A stretch of DNA of 64,000 nt from Paenibacillus sinensis. Its GTDB lineage: Bacteria > Bacillota > Bacilli > Paenibacillales > Paenibacillaceae. The number at the start of each line of letters is the position of its first letter. The first letter of the stretch is position 1. The stretch is taken from assembly GCF_019904155.1 (NCBI RefSeq), contig NZ_JAHCMB010000049.1, positions 106,607-170,606 on the forward strand, written 5' to 3'. The notes beneath the pieces were generated by a model. The model did no database searches and was not told the origin of the DNA. It saw only the letters and a program-made list of their open reading frames with translations. Shown piece by piece: positions 15,469-25,816 of this stretch. The translations under genes and the position numbers were made by a program.

Positions 15469-17496
15469 ATGAGCAACCGAAAAACTGTGTTAACGCGAGA
15501 CATTGTGGGTCAGGCGGTCAAGCAATCTTTTATCAAACTCGATCCTCGGATCATGCTGCGGAATCCCGTTATGTTCGTTGTGGAGGCCGGATTTCTGATC
15601 ACCCTGTTCCTGATCTTTGTGCCGGATGCGTTCGGTGTGAGAGTATCAACAGGCTTCAACATTTCCGTCGCCTTGATTCTTCTCTTTACGCTGCTGTTCG
15701 CCAATTTCGCGGAGGCGCTGGCCGAGGGAAGAGGGAAAGCTCAAGCGGATTCACTTAAGAAGACCAAGAAAGAGATTATGGCAAATAAAATAACCGGACA
15801 GGGCATCAAGCAGGTGCCCTCTACCGAGCTGCGCAAAGGCGATGTGGTCGTTGTCGTCCAGGGCGAGATGATTCCGGGCGACGGTGAGGTAATTGAGGGG
15901 CTGGCTTCGGTTGATGAATCGGCAATTACCGGCGAGTCTGCGCCTGTCATTAAGGAAGCGGGCGGCGACTTCAGCTCGGTAACCGGGGGGACCAAGGTAA
16001 TCAGCGACCGGATCAAGGTGCGGATTACGAGCGATCCCGGCGAATCCTTTCTGGACCGGATGATTTCGCTGGTTGAGGGAGCCAAACGCCAAAAGACGCC
16101 TAATGAAATTGCGCTCAATACCGTTCTGGTGAGCTTGACCATCATTTTTCTGCTTGTGGTCATCACGCTGCCGTTCTTCGCCGATTACCTGGACATTCAG
16201 CTTCAGGTTCCCGTCCTGATCGCACTTCTTGTATGTCTGATCCCGACGACGATCGGCGGCCTGCTGTCCGCAATCGGGATTGCGGGGATGGACCGCGTCA
16301 CCCAGTTCAATGTGCTGGCGATGTCCGGCAAGGCTGTCGAAGCTTCGGGAGATATCAACACCATCATTCTTGATAAAACGGGGACGATTACTTACGGCAA
16401 TCGCATGGCCAGCGAGTTCGTTCCGGTCGGCAATTACAGCGCTCAGGAAGTGGGCGTATGGGCCGCAGTCAGCTCGGTTCAGGACGAGACGCCGGAGGGC
16501 CGCTCTGTGCTGGAGCTGCTGAACAAGCAAGGCTTGTCGTTCCCACAGAGTGTGGCGGAGGGCGCCGATTTTATCGAATTCAAGGCGGAGACCCGTATGA
16601 GCGGCGTTGATCTGAAGGACGGCCGGAAGGTCAGAAAAGGAGCGGTCGATGCCGTCAAACAGTGGGTATCGGATCAGGGAGGCGTCATTCCCTCCGGGCT
16701 GCAGGAGAACAGCAACGCCATCGCAACCGCGGGAGGCACGCCCTTGGCGGTGGCCGTGGATCAGACGATATACGGACTGATTTATTTGAAGGATACCGTC
16801 AAGCCGGGGATGAGAGAACGCTTCGATCAGATGCGGAAGATGGGCATCAAGACGATCATGTGTACAGGCGACAATCCGCTGACGGCCGCAACGATCGCCG
16901 CGGAGGCAGGCGTGGACGCTTTTATCGCCGAGAGCAAGCCGGAGGATAAAATCGCCGTTATCCGTCGCGAGCAAGCGGAAGGGAAGCTGGTTGCCATGAC
17001 GGGCGACGGAACGAATGACGCTCCGGCACTGGCGCAGGCGGATGTCGGGATCGCCATGAACAGCGGGACCGTGGCGGCCAAAGAGGCGGCCAATATGGTC
17101 GATCTGGATTCCGACCCCTCGAAGATTATTGAGGTCGTATCGATCGGGAAGCAGCTGTTGATGACGCGCGGAGCGCTGACGACTTTCAGCATTGCGAATG
17201 ATATCGCCAAGTATTTCGCAATCATTCCCGCGATGTTCATGGTGGCAATTCCCGAGATGAAAGTGCTGAATATAATGGGGCTTCATTCACCGATGTCAGC
17301 CATACTGTCGGCTCTTATCTTCAATGCCATCATTATTCCTCTGCTGATTCCTCTGGCGATGAAGGGGGTCGCCTACAAGCCGATGAGCTCATCCAAGCTC
17401 CTGAGCCGCAACCTGCTGGTCTATGGACTCGGCGGCATCATCGCACCGTTCATCGGCATCAAGCTGATCGACCTGCTCGTTCAATTTATGGTTTAG
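15469..17496 (+). CDS. kdpB: Potassium-transporting P-type ATPase subunit KdpB
   Basis: KdpB (675 aa) is the ATP-hydrolysing subunit of the Kdp pump. It has the P-type hallmarks: the TGES motif in AITGESAPV, the phosphorylated aspartate in [11 protein letters not shown] (Asp302), the nucleotide-binding region with KGAVDAV, and the hinge motif [13 protein letters not shown]. Membrane segments lie near residues 35-85, 215-275 and in the C-terminal third. The protein is complete. It follows kdpA by 27 bp and precedes kdpC by 14 bp in one operon. Confidence 0.97.
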   Translation: MSNRKTVLTRDIVGQAVKQSFIKLDPRIMLRNPVMFVVEAGFLITLFLIFVPDAFGVRVSTGFNISVALILLFTLLFANFAEALAEGRGKAQADSLKKTKKEIMANKITGQGIKQVPSTELRKGDVVVVVQGEMIPGDGEVIEGLASVDESAITGESAPVIKEAGGDFSSVTGGTKVISDRIKVRITSDPGESFLDRMISLVEGAKRQKTPNEIALNTVLVSLTIIFLLVVITLPFFADYLDIQLQVPVLIALLVCLIPTTIGGLLSAIGIAGMDRVTQFNVLAMSGKAVEASGDINTIILDKTGTITYGNRMASEFVPVGNYSAQEVGVWAAVSSVQDETPEGRSVLELLNKQGLSFPQSVAEGADFIEFKAETRMSGVDLKDGRKVRKGAVDAVKQWVSDQGGVIPSGLQENSNAIATAGGTPLAVAVDQTIYGLIYLKDTVKPGMRERFDQMRKMGIKTIMCTGDNPLTAATIAAEAGVDAFIAESKPEDKIAVIRREQAEGKLVAMTGDGTNDAPALAQADVGIAMNSGTVAAKEAANMVDLDSDPSKIIEVVSIGKQLLMTRGALTTFSIANDIAKYFAIIPAMFMVAIPEMKVLNIMGLHSPMSAILSALIFNAIIIPLLIPLAMKGVAYKPMSSSKLLSRNLLVYGLGGIIAPFIGIKLIDLLVQFMV

Positions 17497-17510
17497 GAGA
17501 TGACCAATAG

Positions 17511-18098
17511 ATGAAGACAACATCCATGAAGACGATTATCGTAACGGTCAGAACGAGCATCGTGCTCATGCTGCTCATACTCGTGTATCAATTGGCGGTT
17601 ACAGGCATTGCGCAGGCAGCGATGCCGCATCAGGCGAACGGAAGCCTGCTCTACGACGGGAAGAAGCTGATTGGCTCGGAGCTGATCGGACAGAACTTCA
17701 CCTCGCCGAGGTATTTTCAAGGAAGAGTCTCCAGCATTGACTACAACGCGGTATCCTCAGGCACGCCGAACTACGCTCCTTCCAATCCTGATATGCTGAA
17801 GCGGGTTCAGGATTCCATCGCGCAGTGGAAGGCCAATAACCCGGAGGTGCCTATCCGGCAGCTACCTATCGATCTCATTTCGAATTCGGGTTCCGGTCTA
17901 GATCCGGATATTTCACCCGCTTCGGCGCGCGCCCAGATCCCAAGAATCAGCAGCCTGACCGGAATTCCGGCGGTGAAGCTGGAGCAGCTGGTGAAGGAGC
18001 ATACGGCCGGACGCGATCTTGGATTGTTCGGCGAGGAGCATGTCAATGTGCTGAAGCTGAATATCGCATTATCGAAATTGCCGGCGAACAAGCAATAA
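17511..18098 (+). CDS. kdpC: Potassium-transporting ATPase subunit KdpC
   Basis: KdpC (195 aa) is the single-pass subunit that stabilises the KdpA-KdpB complex. The N-terminal membrane segment [20 protein letters not shown], the motif [19 protein letters not shown] and the C-terminal [20 protein letters not shown] are family hallmarks. The substrate-facing stretch [17 protein letters not shown] is intact. GGAGATG precedes the ATG. Confidence 0.96.
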   Translation: MKTTSMKTIIVTVRTSIVLMLLILVYQLAVTGIAQAAMPHQANGSLLYDGKKLIGSELIGQNFTSPRYFQGRVSSIDYNAVSSGTPNYAPSNPDMLKRVQDSIAQWKANNPEVPIRQLPIDLISNSGSGLDPDISPASARAQIPRISSLTGIPAVKLEQLVKEHTAGRDLGLFGEEHVNVLKLNIALSKLPANKQ

Positions 18099-18109
18099 TA
18101 TCGAGCATA

Positions 18110-18141
18110 AGCCCTGTCTGCCTTTACGAGGTGACAGGGCT
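18110..18141 (+). other. Intercistronic hairpin between kdpC and the KdpD-like gene
   Basis: AGCCCTGTC (18110-18118) and GACAGGGCT (18133-18141) form a perfect 9-bp stem with a 14-nt loop and no T-tract. It probably affects mRNA processing or partly reduces read-through from kdpC, rather than fully terminating transcription. Confidence 0.5.
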
Positions 18142-18176
18142 GATTGCCTTTCGGATATGATGGGGGGAGTACGCGG

Positions 18177-20510
18177 ATGGCACCGTATAAACGCAAGACG
18201 CCGGATGAAATTCTGGAATCAATCTCCCGGCTGCACCGGGGCAGGCTGAAGATTATTATCGGTCCGGTCAGCGGATCGGGCAAAACATACCATATGCTCC
18301 AGGAGGGCAGACAGCTGAAGCAGCAGGGCATCGATGTGGTATACAGCGCCGTTTCAACCATGCAGCGGGCGGAGACGGTTCAGCAGCTCATCGATCTGGA
18401 GCGTATACCGAGTGTTCATTGGTGGATGGATGGCAAGGAGCAGAAAGACCTTCCGGTAGAGGTACTTCTGGAACGGAATCCGGAAGTGCTGCTGGTCGAC
18501 GGCCTCGCCCATCGCAACCGTAAGGGTGCGCAGTTTCGCACTAGACTTGAGGATATCCGGTTCTTGATGAATAACGGGATCAGTGTCATTACAACCGTCA
18601 ATGTCTATGAGCTGGAAGGAGCGGGGGAAGTCATTTATCAGAAAACGGGTATCCGGGCAGAGGTAACGGTTCCGCTGGATACGCTGGAGCTCGCGGATGA
18701 AGTGCGCCTGATCGACGTCTCACCTGAGACCATTCTGTCCCGGATTGAAGAAGGCGTGCTTGGCCAATCGGCGCATCCCGCCCTGTCACGCAGGGGAAAT
18801 CTGGCTGTGCTTCGCGAGGCTGCGCTGCGTCTGGTGGCAGAGGGCGTCAACGACTCGCTTGAGAAACACCGGGATGAGAATGGTCTGGTCGGACCTTCCG
18901 GGGCGATTGAACGAATTCTGGTATCCGCCCAGTATCACTGGAACGGCTCTTTATATGTAAGAAGAGGGCAGCAAATCGCCAAACGGCTGAACGGAGAGTT
19001 AATGGTTGTCACCTTTGTGCAACCGGGCAAGCCGCTGAGCAAAGAGCAGATGACCTTCAAGCAGTCGATCACGAAGCTGGTCAAGCGTGTGGATGCGGGA
19101 TTCGAAGAGCTGCCTTTGATCCATATCCGCCATCTGCCTGTGCTGCTCGTACGTTACGCGATCCGGAGCAAGGTGACAAGAATTGTGATGGGCCACTCCC
19201 AAAAAAGCCGCTGGCAGGAAAAATGGCAGGGCTCCATCGCCAACCGTGTGCTGCGCAAGACGAGGAATATCGATGTCTTCCTGATGGCGGACCGGGCCGA
19301 GCGGGAAGGGGAACGCATTCTGCCTATTAAACCCGGGGCCAAAAGCCCTGAGGAGCCCTTTCACCGTCTGACCCGCCAGGAGATGCAGAAGAAGATCGAG
19401 AGAATACGGCATGGCACGCTCAAGGTGTATATCGGCGCGTCCCCAGGTGTAGGCAAGACCTATAAAATGCTGCAGGAGGGCAACCTGCTCCTGAACAAAG
19501 GCATCGATGTGATGGTCGGTCTGCTGGAAACGCATGGGCGAAAAGAGACGCAGGAGCAGATCGGGCGCTTGCCGGTTATTCCGCGTGCCAAGATCGCCTA
19601 TCAATCCGCCGTACTCGAGGAAATGGATACCGAGTACATCATTGCGCGGCATCCGGAGGTTGTGCTTGTCGATGAGCTTGCACATACGAATGTACCGGGC
19701 AGCCGGAGCCGCAAGAGGTATGAAGATGTAATCACGCTGCTGGAGAACGGAATCTCCGTGATAACGACCGTGAATGTGCAGCATTTGGAGAGCCTGAACG
19801 ACGCGGTAGCGCAATTGACGGGCGTACGGGTAAGAGAGACGGTGCCGGATGCCATTCTGAAAATGGCGAATGAGGTTGAGCTGATTGACGTTACGCCGCA
19901 AATGCTCCAGGAACGGATGCGGGAGGGGAAAATTTACGCAGCAGATAAAGTCAATCAGGCGCTGGAGTCCTTTTTCAAAATCGGCAATCTGATCGCCCTT
20001 CGGGAATTGGCGCTGAGGGAGATCGCCGACGATGTGGATGAGCGGCTGGAAGCATGGGACCGGGACTCTGCCTTTCGGGGAGCATGGAGCAGGCAGGAGG
20101 TCATCTTCGTCTGCGTGGACATGGATGCTCGAGCGGAACGGCTTATTCGCCGCGGTTTTCGCATCGCGCATCGTCTTAAGGCCGAATGGTACGTGCATTA
20201 TGTTCACTGCGGAGCGGAATTGACACAAGAGAAACGTAAGCGGCTGGATGCGCTTCGCCTGTTGACCGAGCGGCTTGGAGGCAACATGGAGATCACCGAA
20301 GTCAAGGGCAGAGTAGACGTTAACCGGCAGCTGCTGGACCGGATGAACGTCCTTCATACGACCCAACTTATTATTGGACAGTCCCGAAAGCCTCTGTGGC
20401 TGACCTGGTTCAAAGAAAGCCTTGTCCATTACCTGCTCCGGAACGCGCGGCATATGGACATGCTGATCGTGGCTGATTTCGACCCGAATGTGACAGAGCC
20501 GGCCAGATAG
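18177..20510 (+). CDS. Tandem KdpD sensor-domain protein without a kinase
   Basis: This 777-aa soluble protein consists of two head-to-tail copies of the N-terminal part of KdpD, each a P-loop sensor domain plus a universal-stress-type domain. Copy 1 (about residues 1-385) has an altered Walker A GPVSGSGKTYHML near residue 29 and VDGLAHRNRKG. Copy 2 (about 395-777) has the canonical GASPGVGKTYKML near residue 420 and VDELAHTNVPGSRSRKR. Membrane segments, GAF domain and histidine kinase are all absent. Truncated single-module KdpD proteins are known in other bacteria; the fused pair is less usual. GGGGGGAG supports ATG 18177 over the in-frame 18144. As last gene of the kdp operon it may tune KdpD or the pump in response to c-di-AMP or ATP. 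Confidence 0.88.
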   Translation: MAPYKRKTPDEILESISRLHRGRLKIIIGPVSGSGKTYHMLQEGRQLKQQGIDVVYSAVSTMQRAETVQQLIDLERIPSVHWWMDGKEQKDLPVEVLLERNPEVLLVDGLAHRNRKGAQFRTRLEDIRFLMNNGISVITTVNVYELEGAGEVIYQKTGIRAEVTVPLDTLELADEVRLIDVSPETILSRIEEGVLGQSAHPALSRRGNLAVLREAALRLVAEGVNDSLEKHRDENGLVGPSGAIERILVSAQYHWNGSLYVRRGQQIAKRLNGELMVVTFVQPGKPLSKEQMTFKQSITKLVKRVDAGFEELPLIHIRHLPVLLVRYAIRSKVTRIVMGHSQKSRWQEKWQGSIANRVLRKTRNIDVFLMADRAEREGERILPIKPGAKSPEEPFHRLTRQEMQKKIERIRHGTLKVYIGASPGVGKTYKMLQEGNLLLNKGIDVMVGLLETHGRKETQEQIGRLPVIPRAKIAYQSAVLEEMDTEYIIARHPEVVLVDELAHTNVPGSRSRKRYEDVITLLENGISVITTVNVQHLESLNDAVAQLTGVRVRETVPDAILKMANEVELIDVTPQMLQERMREGKIYAADKVNQALESFFKIGNLIALRELALREIADDVDERLEAWDRDSAFRGAWSRQEVIFVCVDMDARAERLIRRGFRIAHRLKAEWYVHYVHCGAELTQEKRKRLDALRLLTERLGGNMEITEVKGRVDVNRQLLDRMNVLHTTQLIIGQSRKPLWLTWFKESLVHYLLRNARHMDMLIVADFDPNVTEPAR

Positions 20511-20626
20511 GCAGGCGGACCGATATGCGCTGACAGCTGCTGTTTACCGTTTGTTTACTGAAAAAAGCATATGATTTTTGCACTAATTATTAGGTGGATC
20601 GTCAGGGGCAATGCCGCTTATGATAC

Positions 20627-20664
20627 TTGAGAATGGATTGAAGTAAACGTTCTCAAATTATAAT
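20627..20664 (+). promoter_or_regulatory. Promoter of the GH2 gene with cre-like operator
   Basis: A -10 TATAAT lies at 20659-20664, with a weak -35 TTGAAG at 20638-20643 (15-bp spacer). Bases 20642-20655 (AGTAAACGTTCTCA) match the CcpA cre consensus TGWNANCGNTNWCA at all but the first position and lie inside the promoter, which fits carbon catabolite repression. TTGAGAA (20627) and TTCTCAA (20650) also form a 7-bp inverted repeat around the -35. Confidence 0.5.
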
Positions 20665-20695
20665 TACAGGATGCACCTGGTTTAGGAGGAATATG

Positions 20696-23503
20696 ATGCA
20701 AACCAAAATCAGCCTGGAAGGCGAATGGAACCTGCAACTGGACGCAGGCAAGCAGGGACTGTCGCTTCCGTTCACGGATGTCATCACGCTGCCCGGCACA
20801 ACGTCTCATGCTCGGAAGGGTCCGAAGAACGAAGAAGTATTAGTCGGCTCTCTAACCGATGAATACTTGTTCGAAGGGTTTGCTTGGTATTCGAAGGAAG
20901 TGACGATTCCGGATGAGCTGGCCGGAAAGACCTGCTCACTCTATCTGGAGCGGACGCGATTGACGACAGTGTGGCTGGACGGAGTGGAAATCGGCAGCCG
21001 TGACAGCCTGAACACGGCTCATATATATGAGCTGACCGGACATTTGCGGGCCGGCCGTCAAACACTCACCATCCGTGTTGACAATACCGGTTATCTCACC
21101 AAAGGCGGCCACTTGACCTCGCCGGATACCCAGACGAACTGGAACGGGATCACCGGACGCATCGAGCTGCAATTCTTCGGCGCTTCGTACTTAAGCGGTA
21201 TCCGGCTAACTCCGGAATTGTCATCCCGATCGGTTCGGATTGCAGCGAAATTGGAAGGCGCTTTCTCAGGAACCGTCTCCATATCCGCTGTCAGCTCTAA
21301 CGGAACTGTCTCGCATAAGGCTGATGAGCGGAAATTCACCGTTCAACCGGGCAGCATTGACCTCAGCTACGAGCTGGGACAAGACGCCTTGCTCTGGAGT
21401 GATGCCGAGCCCAATCTGTATACATTAAGTGTCATCGTGAAGGATGAGAATGGAGCGGAAAGCGATCGGCAGGAGCTGATCTTCGGCCTGAGAGAATTCA
21501 AGACGAACGGCGACAAATTCACGATAAACGGTGAGAACACCTTTCTGAGGGGCAAGCATGACGGCCTGATCTTTCCGCTGACCGGATTCGCCCCGACCGA
21601 TGTGGAGGAATGGCTGAGAATCCTCGGCATCTCCAAATCGTACGGCATCAATCACTACCGCTTCCATACCTGCTGTCCACCGGAAGCTGCTTTCACCGCC
21701 GCGGATATGCTGGGAATTTACATGCAGCCCGAGCTGCCGTTCTGGGGAACCATCACGGAGGAGGGCGATGAGAACCATAACCAGGCGGAGCAGGATTATT
21801 TGGTCAAAGAGGGATTTGCGATCTTGAAAGCATTTGGCAATCATCCTTCTTGTGTTATGATGTCGCTTGGCAATGAGCTATGGGGCAGCAAAGAGAGAAT
21901 CGATGCCATACTGAAAGCGTACAAGGAACTCGATGACAGGGTTTTATATACACAGGGCTCCAATAACCACCAGTTCATGCCGAGCGTGCTTGAGCATGAC
22001 GATTTCTTCAGCGGTGTGCGCTTCTCCCGCGACCGTCTCTTCAGAGGCTCGTATGCAATGTGCGACGCCCCGTTGGGCCATGTCCAGAACGACCTGCCCG
22101 GTACGATGAAGGATTACGACGACCAGATCGTCCCTCCTGACCTCCGCAGCAACGGGGAACTTGGCACGGAAGCAAGCGGCACGATCCAGATTCAATACGG
22201 CACCGAGGCGAAGACGGTACAGCTTGGAGATGCGTCCGGAGAATGGATTCCGCAAGTTCCGGTCGTCTCCCATGAGATCGGGCAGTATGCGACATTTCCG
22301 GATTTTGATGAGATTGACAAGTACACAGGCTCCCTTAAAGCCGAGAATTTCAAAATCTTCCGTCAGCGGCTGGAGGAAAAGGGACTGGGCCATCTGGCAG
22401 CCAAATACTTCGAGATCTCGGGTCAGCTGGCGGTAGCCTGTTACAAAGAAGAGCTGGAGGCAGCCTTCCGCACGCGGCGGCTTGCCGGATTCCAGCTGCT
22501 GGATTTGCAGGATTTCAGCGGCCAGGGCACGGCTCTTGTAGGCGTTCTCGACGCCTTTATGGATTCCAAGGGAATGATCACGCCCGAGGAGTGGCGCACC
22601 TTCTGCAATGATGCGGTTCTGCTTGCGAGATTCCCCAAATATAACTATGTCTCCGGCGAAATGTTCAGCGCCCACGCCGAGCTGAGCTGGTTCCGGGGCC
22701 GGACTTACGCTCCTCTTGTCCTGAGCTGGAGAGTAACGGCGGACGGCAGCACGCTGGCTCAAGGAAGCCAGGAAACGGGTATTCCTGCTGGAACGAACTA
22801 TATCGACATTTGTGATATCGACATTCTCCTTCCAGATGTACCGGGGATGACCCAAGCCGAGCTCACGCTCCAAATCGAAGGAACCGATATCCGGAAATGC
22901 TATAACTTCTGGATTTATCCCTCGATCAATGATGCGGGACTGACCGGCATCCAGGTATTCGAAAAGCTGTCCACCGAGGCGCTTGCGCTGCTGGAACAAG
23001 GCGGGGACGTGCTGCTTATGCCGAAGCCGGAGCTTCTTCAAAATGCGGTTGAAGGCTTCTACTGCACGGAGTTCTGGTGCTACCCGATGTTCCGCTCCAT
23101 CTCCGAGAGCATGAATCGGCCGGTGCCGGTCGGCACTATGGGGCTGCTGATCGATAATCGTCATCCCGTATTACGCGACTTCCCGAGCGAGGAGCATTCC
23201 ACATATCCGTGGTGGAATATCGTCCAGAATTCCAAGTCGCTCATCATGGACGAAACCGCCAAGGAATGGAGCCCGATTGTCCAGACCATCGACAATTTCG
23301 AGCGCAATCACAAGCTGGGCTTGTTGCTTGAGTGCCGCGTTGGCGCAGGCCGCCTGCTGGTCTGCCCGCTGGACTCTGGCAAGATAGAAGGCACGCCGGA
23401 AGGCAGACAATTCCTGTCCAGTCTTGGACGATACATGAAATCTCCGGACTTCAAGCCGCAGTACAAGGCAAGCGCTGAAGAGCTCCTTGAGCTGATTCGA
23501 TAA
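20696..23503 (+). CDS. Glycoside hydrolase family 2 protein, substrate unknown
   Basis: This 935-aa cytoplasmic enzyme has the GH2 layout: an N-terminal sugar-binding jelly roll (about residues 5-165, with GFAWYSKEVTIPDELAGKTC and VDNTGYLTKGG), an immunoglobulin-like domain (about 170-265), and a TIM barrel. The probable acid/base is Glu394 in SLGNELWG and the nucleophile Glu527 in PVVSHEIGQY. A long C-terminal part of about 300 residues follows, ending in a beta-sandwich-like region. The barrel does not match LacZ or beta-glucuronidase motifs closely, so substrate is left open. AGGAGG stands 3 bp before ATG 20693 and 6 bp before ATG 20696; the latter fits better. It is a single gene with its own promoter. 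Confidence 0.82.
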   Translation: MQTKISLEGEWNLQLDAGKQGLSLPFTDVITLPGTTSHARKGPKNEEVLVGSLTDEYLFEGFAWYSKEVTIPDELAGKTCSLYLERTRLTTVWLDGVEIGSRDSLNTAHIYELTGHLRAGRQTLTIRVDNTGYLTKGGHLTSPDTQTNWNGITGRIELQFFGASYLSGIRLTPELSSRSVRIAAKLEGAFSGTVSISAVSSNGTVSHKADERKFTVQPGSIDLSYELGQDALLWSDAEPNLYTLSVIVKDENGAESDRQELIFGLREFKTNGDKFTINGENTFLRGKHDGLIFPLTGFAPTDVEEWLRILGISKSYGINHYRFHTCCPPEAAFTAADMLGIYMQPELPFWGTITEEGDENHNQAEQDYLVKEGFAILKAFGNHPSCVMMSLGNELWGSKERIDAILKAYKELDDRVLYTQGSNNHQFMPSVLEHDDFFSGVRFSRDRLFRGSYAMCDAPLGHVQNDLPGTMKDYDDQIVPPDLRSNGELGTEASGTIQIQYGTEAKTVQLGDASGEWIPQVPVVSHEIGQYATFPDFDEIDKYTGSLKAENFKIFRQRLEEKGLGHLAAKYFEISGQLAVACYKEELEAAFRTRRLAGFQLLDLQDFSGQGTALVGVLDAFMDSKGMITPEEWRTFCNDAVLLARFPKYNYVSGEMFSAHAELSWFRGRTYAPLVLSWRVTADGSTLAQGSQETGIPAGTNYIDICDIDILLPDVPGMTQAELTLQIEGTDIRKCYNFWIYPSINDAGLTGIQVFEKLSTEALALLEQGGDVLLMPKPELLQNAVEGFYCTEFWCYPMFRSISESMNRPVPVGTMGLLIDNRHPVLRDFPSEEHSTYPWWNIVQNSKSLIMDETAKEWSPIVQTIDNFERNHKLGLLLECRVGAGRLLVCPLDSGKIEGTPEGRQFLSSLGRYMKSPDFKPQYKASAEELLELIR

Positions 23504-23613
23504 ATCCGAACAGGTTGGACGCATGAAGCAGACGAATGAAGCGATCAACAAGCTATCTTATCGCGGCAAATAAACTGACATAAAAGAACGAATGGAGGCT
23601 CCCCTTTTTTAAC

Positions 23614-23657
23614 AAGGTATCCTTACTAGTGATTCTGTTAAAAACGGATACCTTTTT
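23614..23657 (+). terminator. Rho-independent terminator after the GH2 gene
   Basis: AAGGTATCC (23614-23622) pairs exactly with GGATACCTT (23646-23654) across a 23-nt loop and is followed by TTT. It lies 110 bp after the GH2 stop. Confidence 0.65.
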
Positions 23658-23708
23658 GCAGAAAGCGGCAGTGAATGAAGCAAGAATTGGAGCGATTATC
23701 TAAAATCC

Positions 23709-23740
23709 GACGCCTGTTCACAGGGCGTCTTTTTTTATTT
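23709..23740 (+). terminator. Second rho-independent terminator before the peptide transporter
   Basis: GACGCC (23709-23714) and GGCGTC (23724-23729), extended by TG/CA, are followed by seven T. The stretch 23504-23825 between the GH2 gene and the transporter holds these two terminators and presumably the transporter promoter; no gene is seen in it. Confidence 0.85.
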
Positions 23741-23825
23741 AATTAAATTATGTTATAGATAGTGACATCCGCTCCAACATGATGCCTATCCAACGACAAT
23801 AAAATGCTCGAAAAGTGGTGAGAGA

Positions 23826-24800
23826 ATGACAAATCTGCTGGAAATCAATCATTTAAGAACCGGGTTCAACACAGACCTGGGGGAGGTCGTCTCCATCGAC
23901 GATATCAGCTTTTCTTTGAAGCCGGGCGAGACAATCGGTATCGTGGGGGAATCGGGTTGCGGAAAAAGTGTCACCTCTCTCTCAATCATGCGGCTGCTCG
24001 GTAAAAAAGGCCGGATCATTAATGGCTCCCTGCTCTTTAACGGAACTGATCTGGCCCAAAAAAGCGAGAGCGATATGAGGGATATTAGAGGAAACGAAAT
24101 ATCTATGATTTTTCAGGAACCCATGACATCTCTTAATCCTGTGTTTACGATAGGGCATCAGATGATCGAAGGAATCCGGCTGCATCTGAACATGAAGAAG
24201 AAAGAAGCAAAGAGCTACGCAGTAGACATGCTGCGAAAGGTTGGAATTCCCCGCCCGGAGGTCATTATCGACGAATATCCGCATAAGCTCTCCGGCGGTA
24301 TGAGACAGCGGGTCATGATTGCAATGGCACTGTCCTGCAAGCCCAAGCTGCTCATTGCGGATGAACCGACAACGGCACTTGATGTCACCATTCAGGCCCA
24401 GATTCTTGAACTGATGAAATCACTCCGTGAGGAGTCGGGTACGGCGATTATGCTGATCACTCACGACCTTGGGGTTATCGCGGAAATGGCGGATAAGGTT
24501 ATTGTGATGTACGCGGGGCAGGTTGTGGAAGAGACCGATGTATTCACCTTGTTCAAGGAGCCGAAGCATCCATACACCCAGGCGTTGATGCGGTCGATCC
24601 CTCATCTGGATCTGGATGGCGAAGAACGTCTTGCCTCTATTCCGGGTACGGTTCCTTCCTTGATGAACATGCCTTCCGGCTGCCGGTTCTTTGAACGCTG
24701 TCCATTAGCTGAAGAACGCTGCCTGACCAAGGCGCCGCCGCTGGCAGAGGTTGAGGTTAATCATAAAGCGCGCTGCTGGCTTCTCCATCATAACGAATAA
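23826..24800 (+). CDS. Peptide ABC transporter ATPase (DppD/OppD type)
   Basis: This 324-aa ATP-binding subunit belongs to a Dpp/Opp-type importer. It carries Walker [12 protein letters not shown], the signature LSGGMRQRVMIAMAL, Walker B LLIADEPTTALD and the H-loop LITHDLGV. The C-terminal oligopeptide-transporter domain shows the spaced cysteines of PSGCRFFERCPLAEERC, seen in members that hold a [4Fe-4S] cluster. It is the first of six plus-strand genes with gaps of 11-27 bp, ending with a peptidase-like hydrolase, so all are likely one operon. Confidence 0.92.
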   Translation: MTNLLEINHLRTGFNTDLGEVVSIDDISFSLKPGETIGIVGESGCGKSVTSLSIMRLLGKKGRIINGSLLFNGTDLAQKSESDMRDIRGNEISMIFQEPMTSLNPVFTIGHQMIEGIRLHLNMKKKEAKSYAVDMLRKVGIPRPEVIIDEYPHKLSGGMRQRVMIAMALSCKPKLLIADEPTTALDVTIQAQILELMKSLREESGTAIMLITHDLGVIAEMADKVIVMYAGQVVEETDVFTLFKEPKHPYTQALMRSIPHLDLDGEERLASIPGTVPSLMNMPSGCRFFERCPLAEERCLTKAPPLAEVEVNHKARCWLLHHNE

Positions 24801-24817
24801 GGCTCAGGAGGTCGAAC

Positions 24818-25795
24818 ATGGCTGAATCTCACCTTGCTCCGCTTCTTCAAGTGGAACAGCTCAAAACCTATTATCCGATACGCAAAGGCATTATATCACG
24901 CACAGCGGGCTACGTTAAAGCTGTGGATGGAGTGAACCTGAACATTTATCAAGGGGAAACATTAAGTCTGGTCGGTGAATCGGGCTGCGGCAAATCGACG
25001 ATTGGCCGTTCGATTGTCCGGCTCGAAGAGCCGTCAGAGGGGCGGATTCTCTTCGAGGGACAGGATATCGCCCATTACTCCAATGGAAAAATGAAGAAGG
25101 TTCGCGCGGACTTGCAAATGATCTTCCAGGACCCGTACTCGTCGCTCAATCCCAGAAAGCGGATCAGCGACATTCTCGAAGAGCCGATGAGGGTTCATAA
25201 CATCATCCCCGCTTCCGAAATTTCGAAGGAAGTAGACAGGCTGCTTGAGGTAGTCGGCCTGCCCAAAAGCTACAAGTTCAGGTATCCTCACGAATTTTCG
25301 GGCGGACAGAGACAAAGAATCGGGATCGCAAGAGCGTTATCCTTGAAGCCCAAGCTGATCGTCTGCGATGAACCGGTATCTGCGCTGGATGTATCGATAC
25401 AGGCTCAAATCCTGAACCTTCTAAAGGATTTACAGAAGGAGTTCAACCTGACCTATCTGTTCATTGCGCACGGTCTCGGTGCGGTCAAATATATCAGCGA
25501 CCGGATCGCGGTAATGTATCTGGGGAAAGTGGTTGAGATCGCAACCAAAGAGGACATCTTCACGAACGCGAAGCATCCTTATACAAAAGCGCTGCTGAGC
25601 GCCTACCCGATTCCGAACCCGACTCTGCGATCCAATGAAAGAATTGTGATCCAGGGGGATGTTCCAAGTCCGGCCAACCCGCCGAGCGGTTGCAGATTCC
25701 ATACCCGCTGTCCGCTGGCCAAGGCGATTTGCAGAGAACAGGAGCCGGAATTAAAGGGAACGACGCATGCGATTGCTTGTTTTGCTGCGGAATAA
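24818..25795 (+). CDS. Peptide ABC transporter ATPase (DppF/OppF type)
   Basis: This 325-aa second ATPase of the importer forms a heterodimer with the upstream gene product. It carries Walker [14 protein letters not shown], the signature [15 protein letters not shown] and Walker [15 protein letters not shown]. The H-loop reads [13 protein letters not shown], where Gly replaces the usual Asp after the histidine. The C-terminal cysteine motif [17 protein letters not shown] is present. AGGAGG precedes the ATG. Confidence 0.92.
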   Translation: MAESHLAPLLQVEQLKTYYPIRKGIISRTAGYVKAVDGVNLNIYQGETLSLVGESGCGKSTIGRSIVRLEEPSEGRILFEGQDIAHYSNGKMKKVRADLQMIFQDPYSSLNPRKRISDILEEPMRVHNIIPASEISKEVDRLLEVVGLPKSYKFRYPHEFSGGQRQRIGIARALSLKPKLIVCDEPVSALDVSIQAQILNLLKDLQKEFNLTYLFIAHGLGAVKYISDRIAVMYLGKVVEIATKEDIFTNAKHPYTKALLSAYPIPNPTLRSNERIVIQGDVPSPANPPSGCRFHTRCPLAKAICREQEPELKGTTHAIACFAAE

Positions 25796-25816
25796 GAATG
25801 AAGAGGTGAGATCGGA

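Noticed and set aside
15751-17286. 511-aa open frame on the minus strand over kdpB
   Set aside because: It is antisense to a complete kdpB, has no ribosome site and shows a low-complexity His/Arg/Gln composition typical of a shadow frame in GC-rich coding DNA.
18999-20453. 484-aa open frame on the minus strand over the KdpD-like gene
   Set aside because: Antisense shadow of a convincing gene, no family motif and no start signal.
21944-23164. 406-aa open frame opposite the GH2 gene
   Set aside because: Shadow frame without motifs or a ribosome site.
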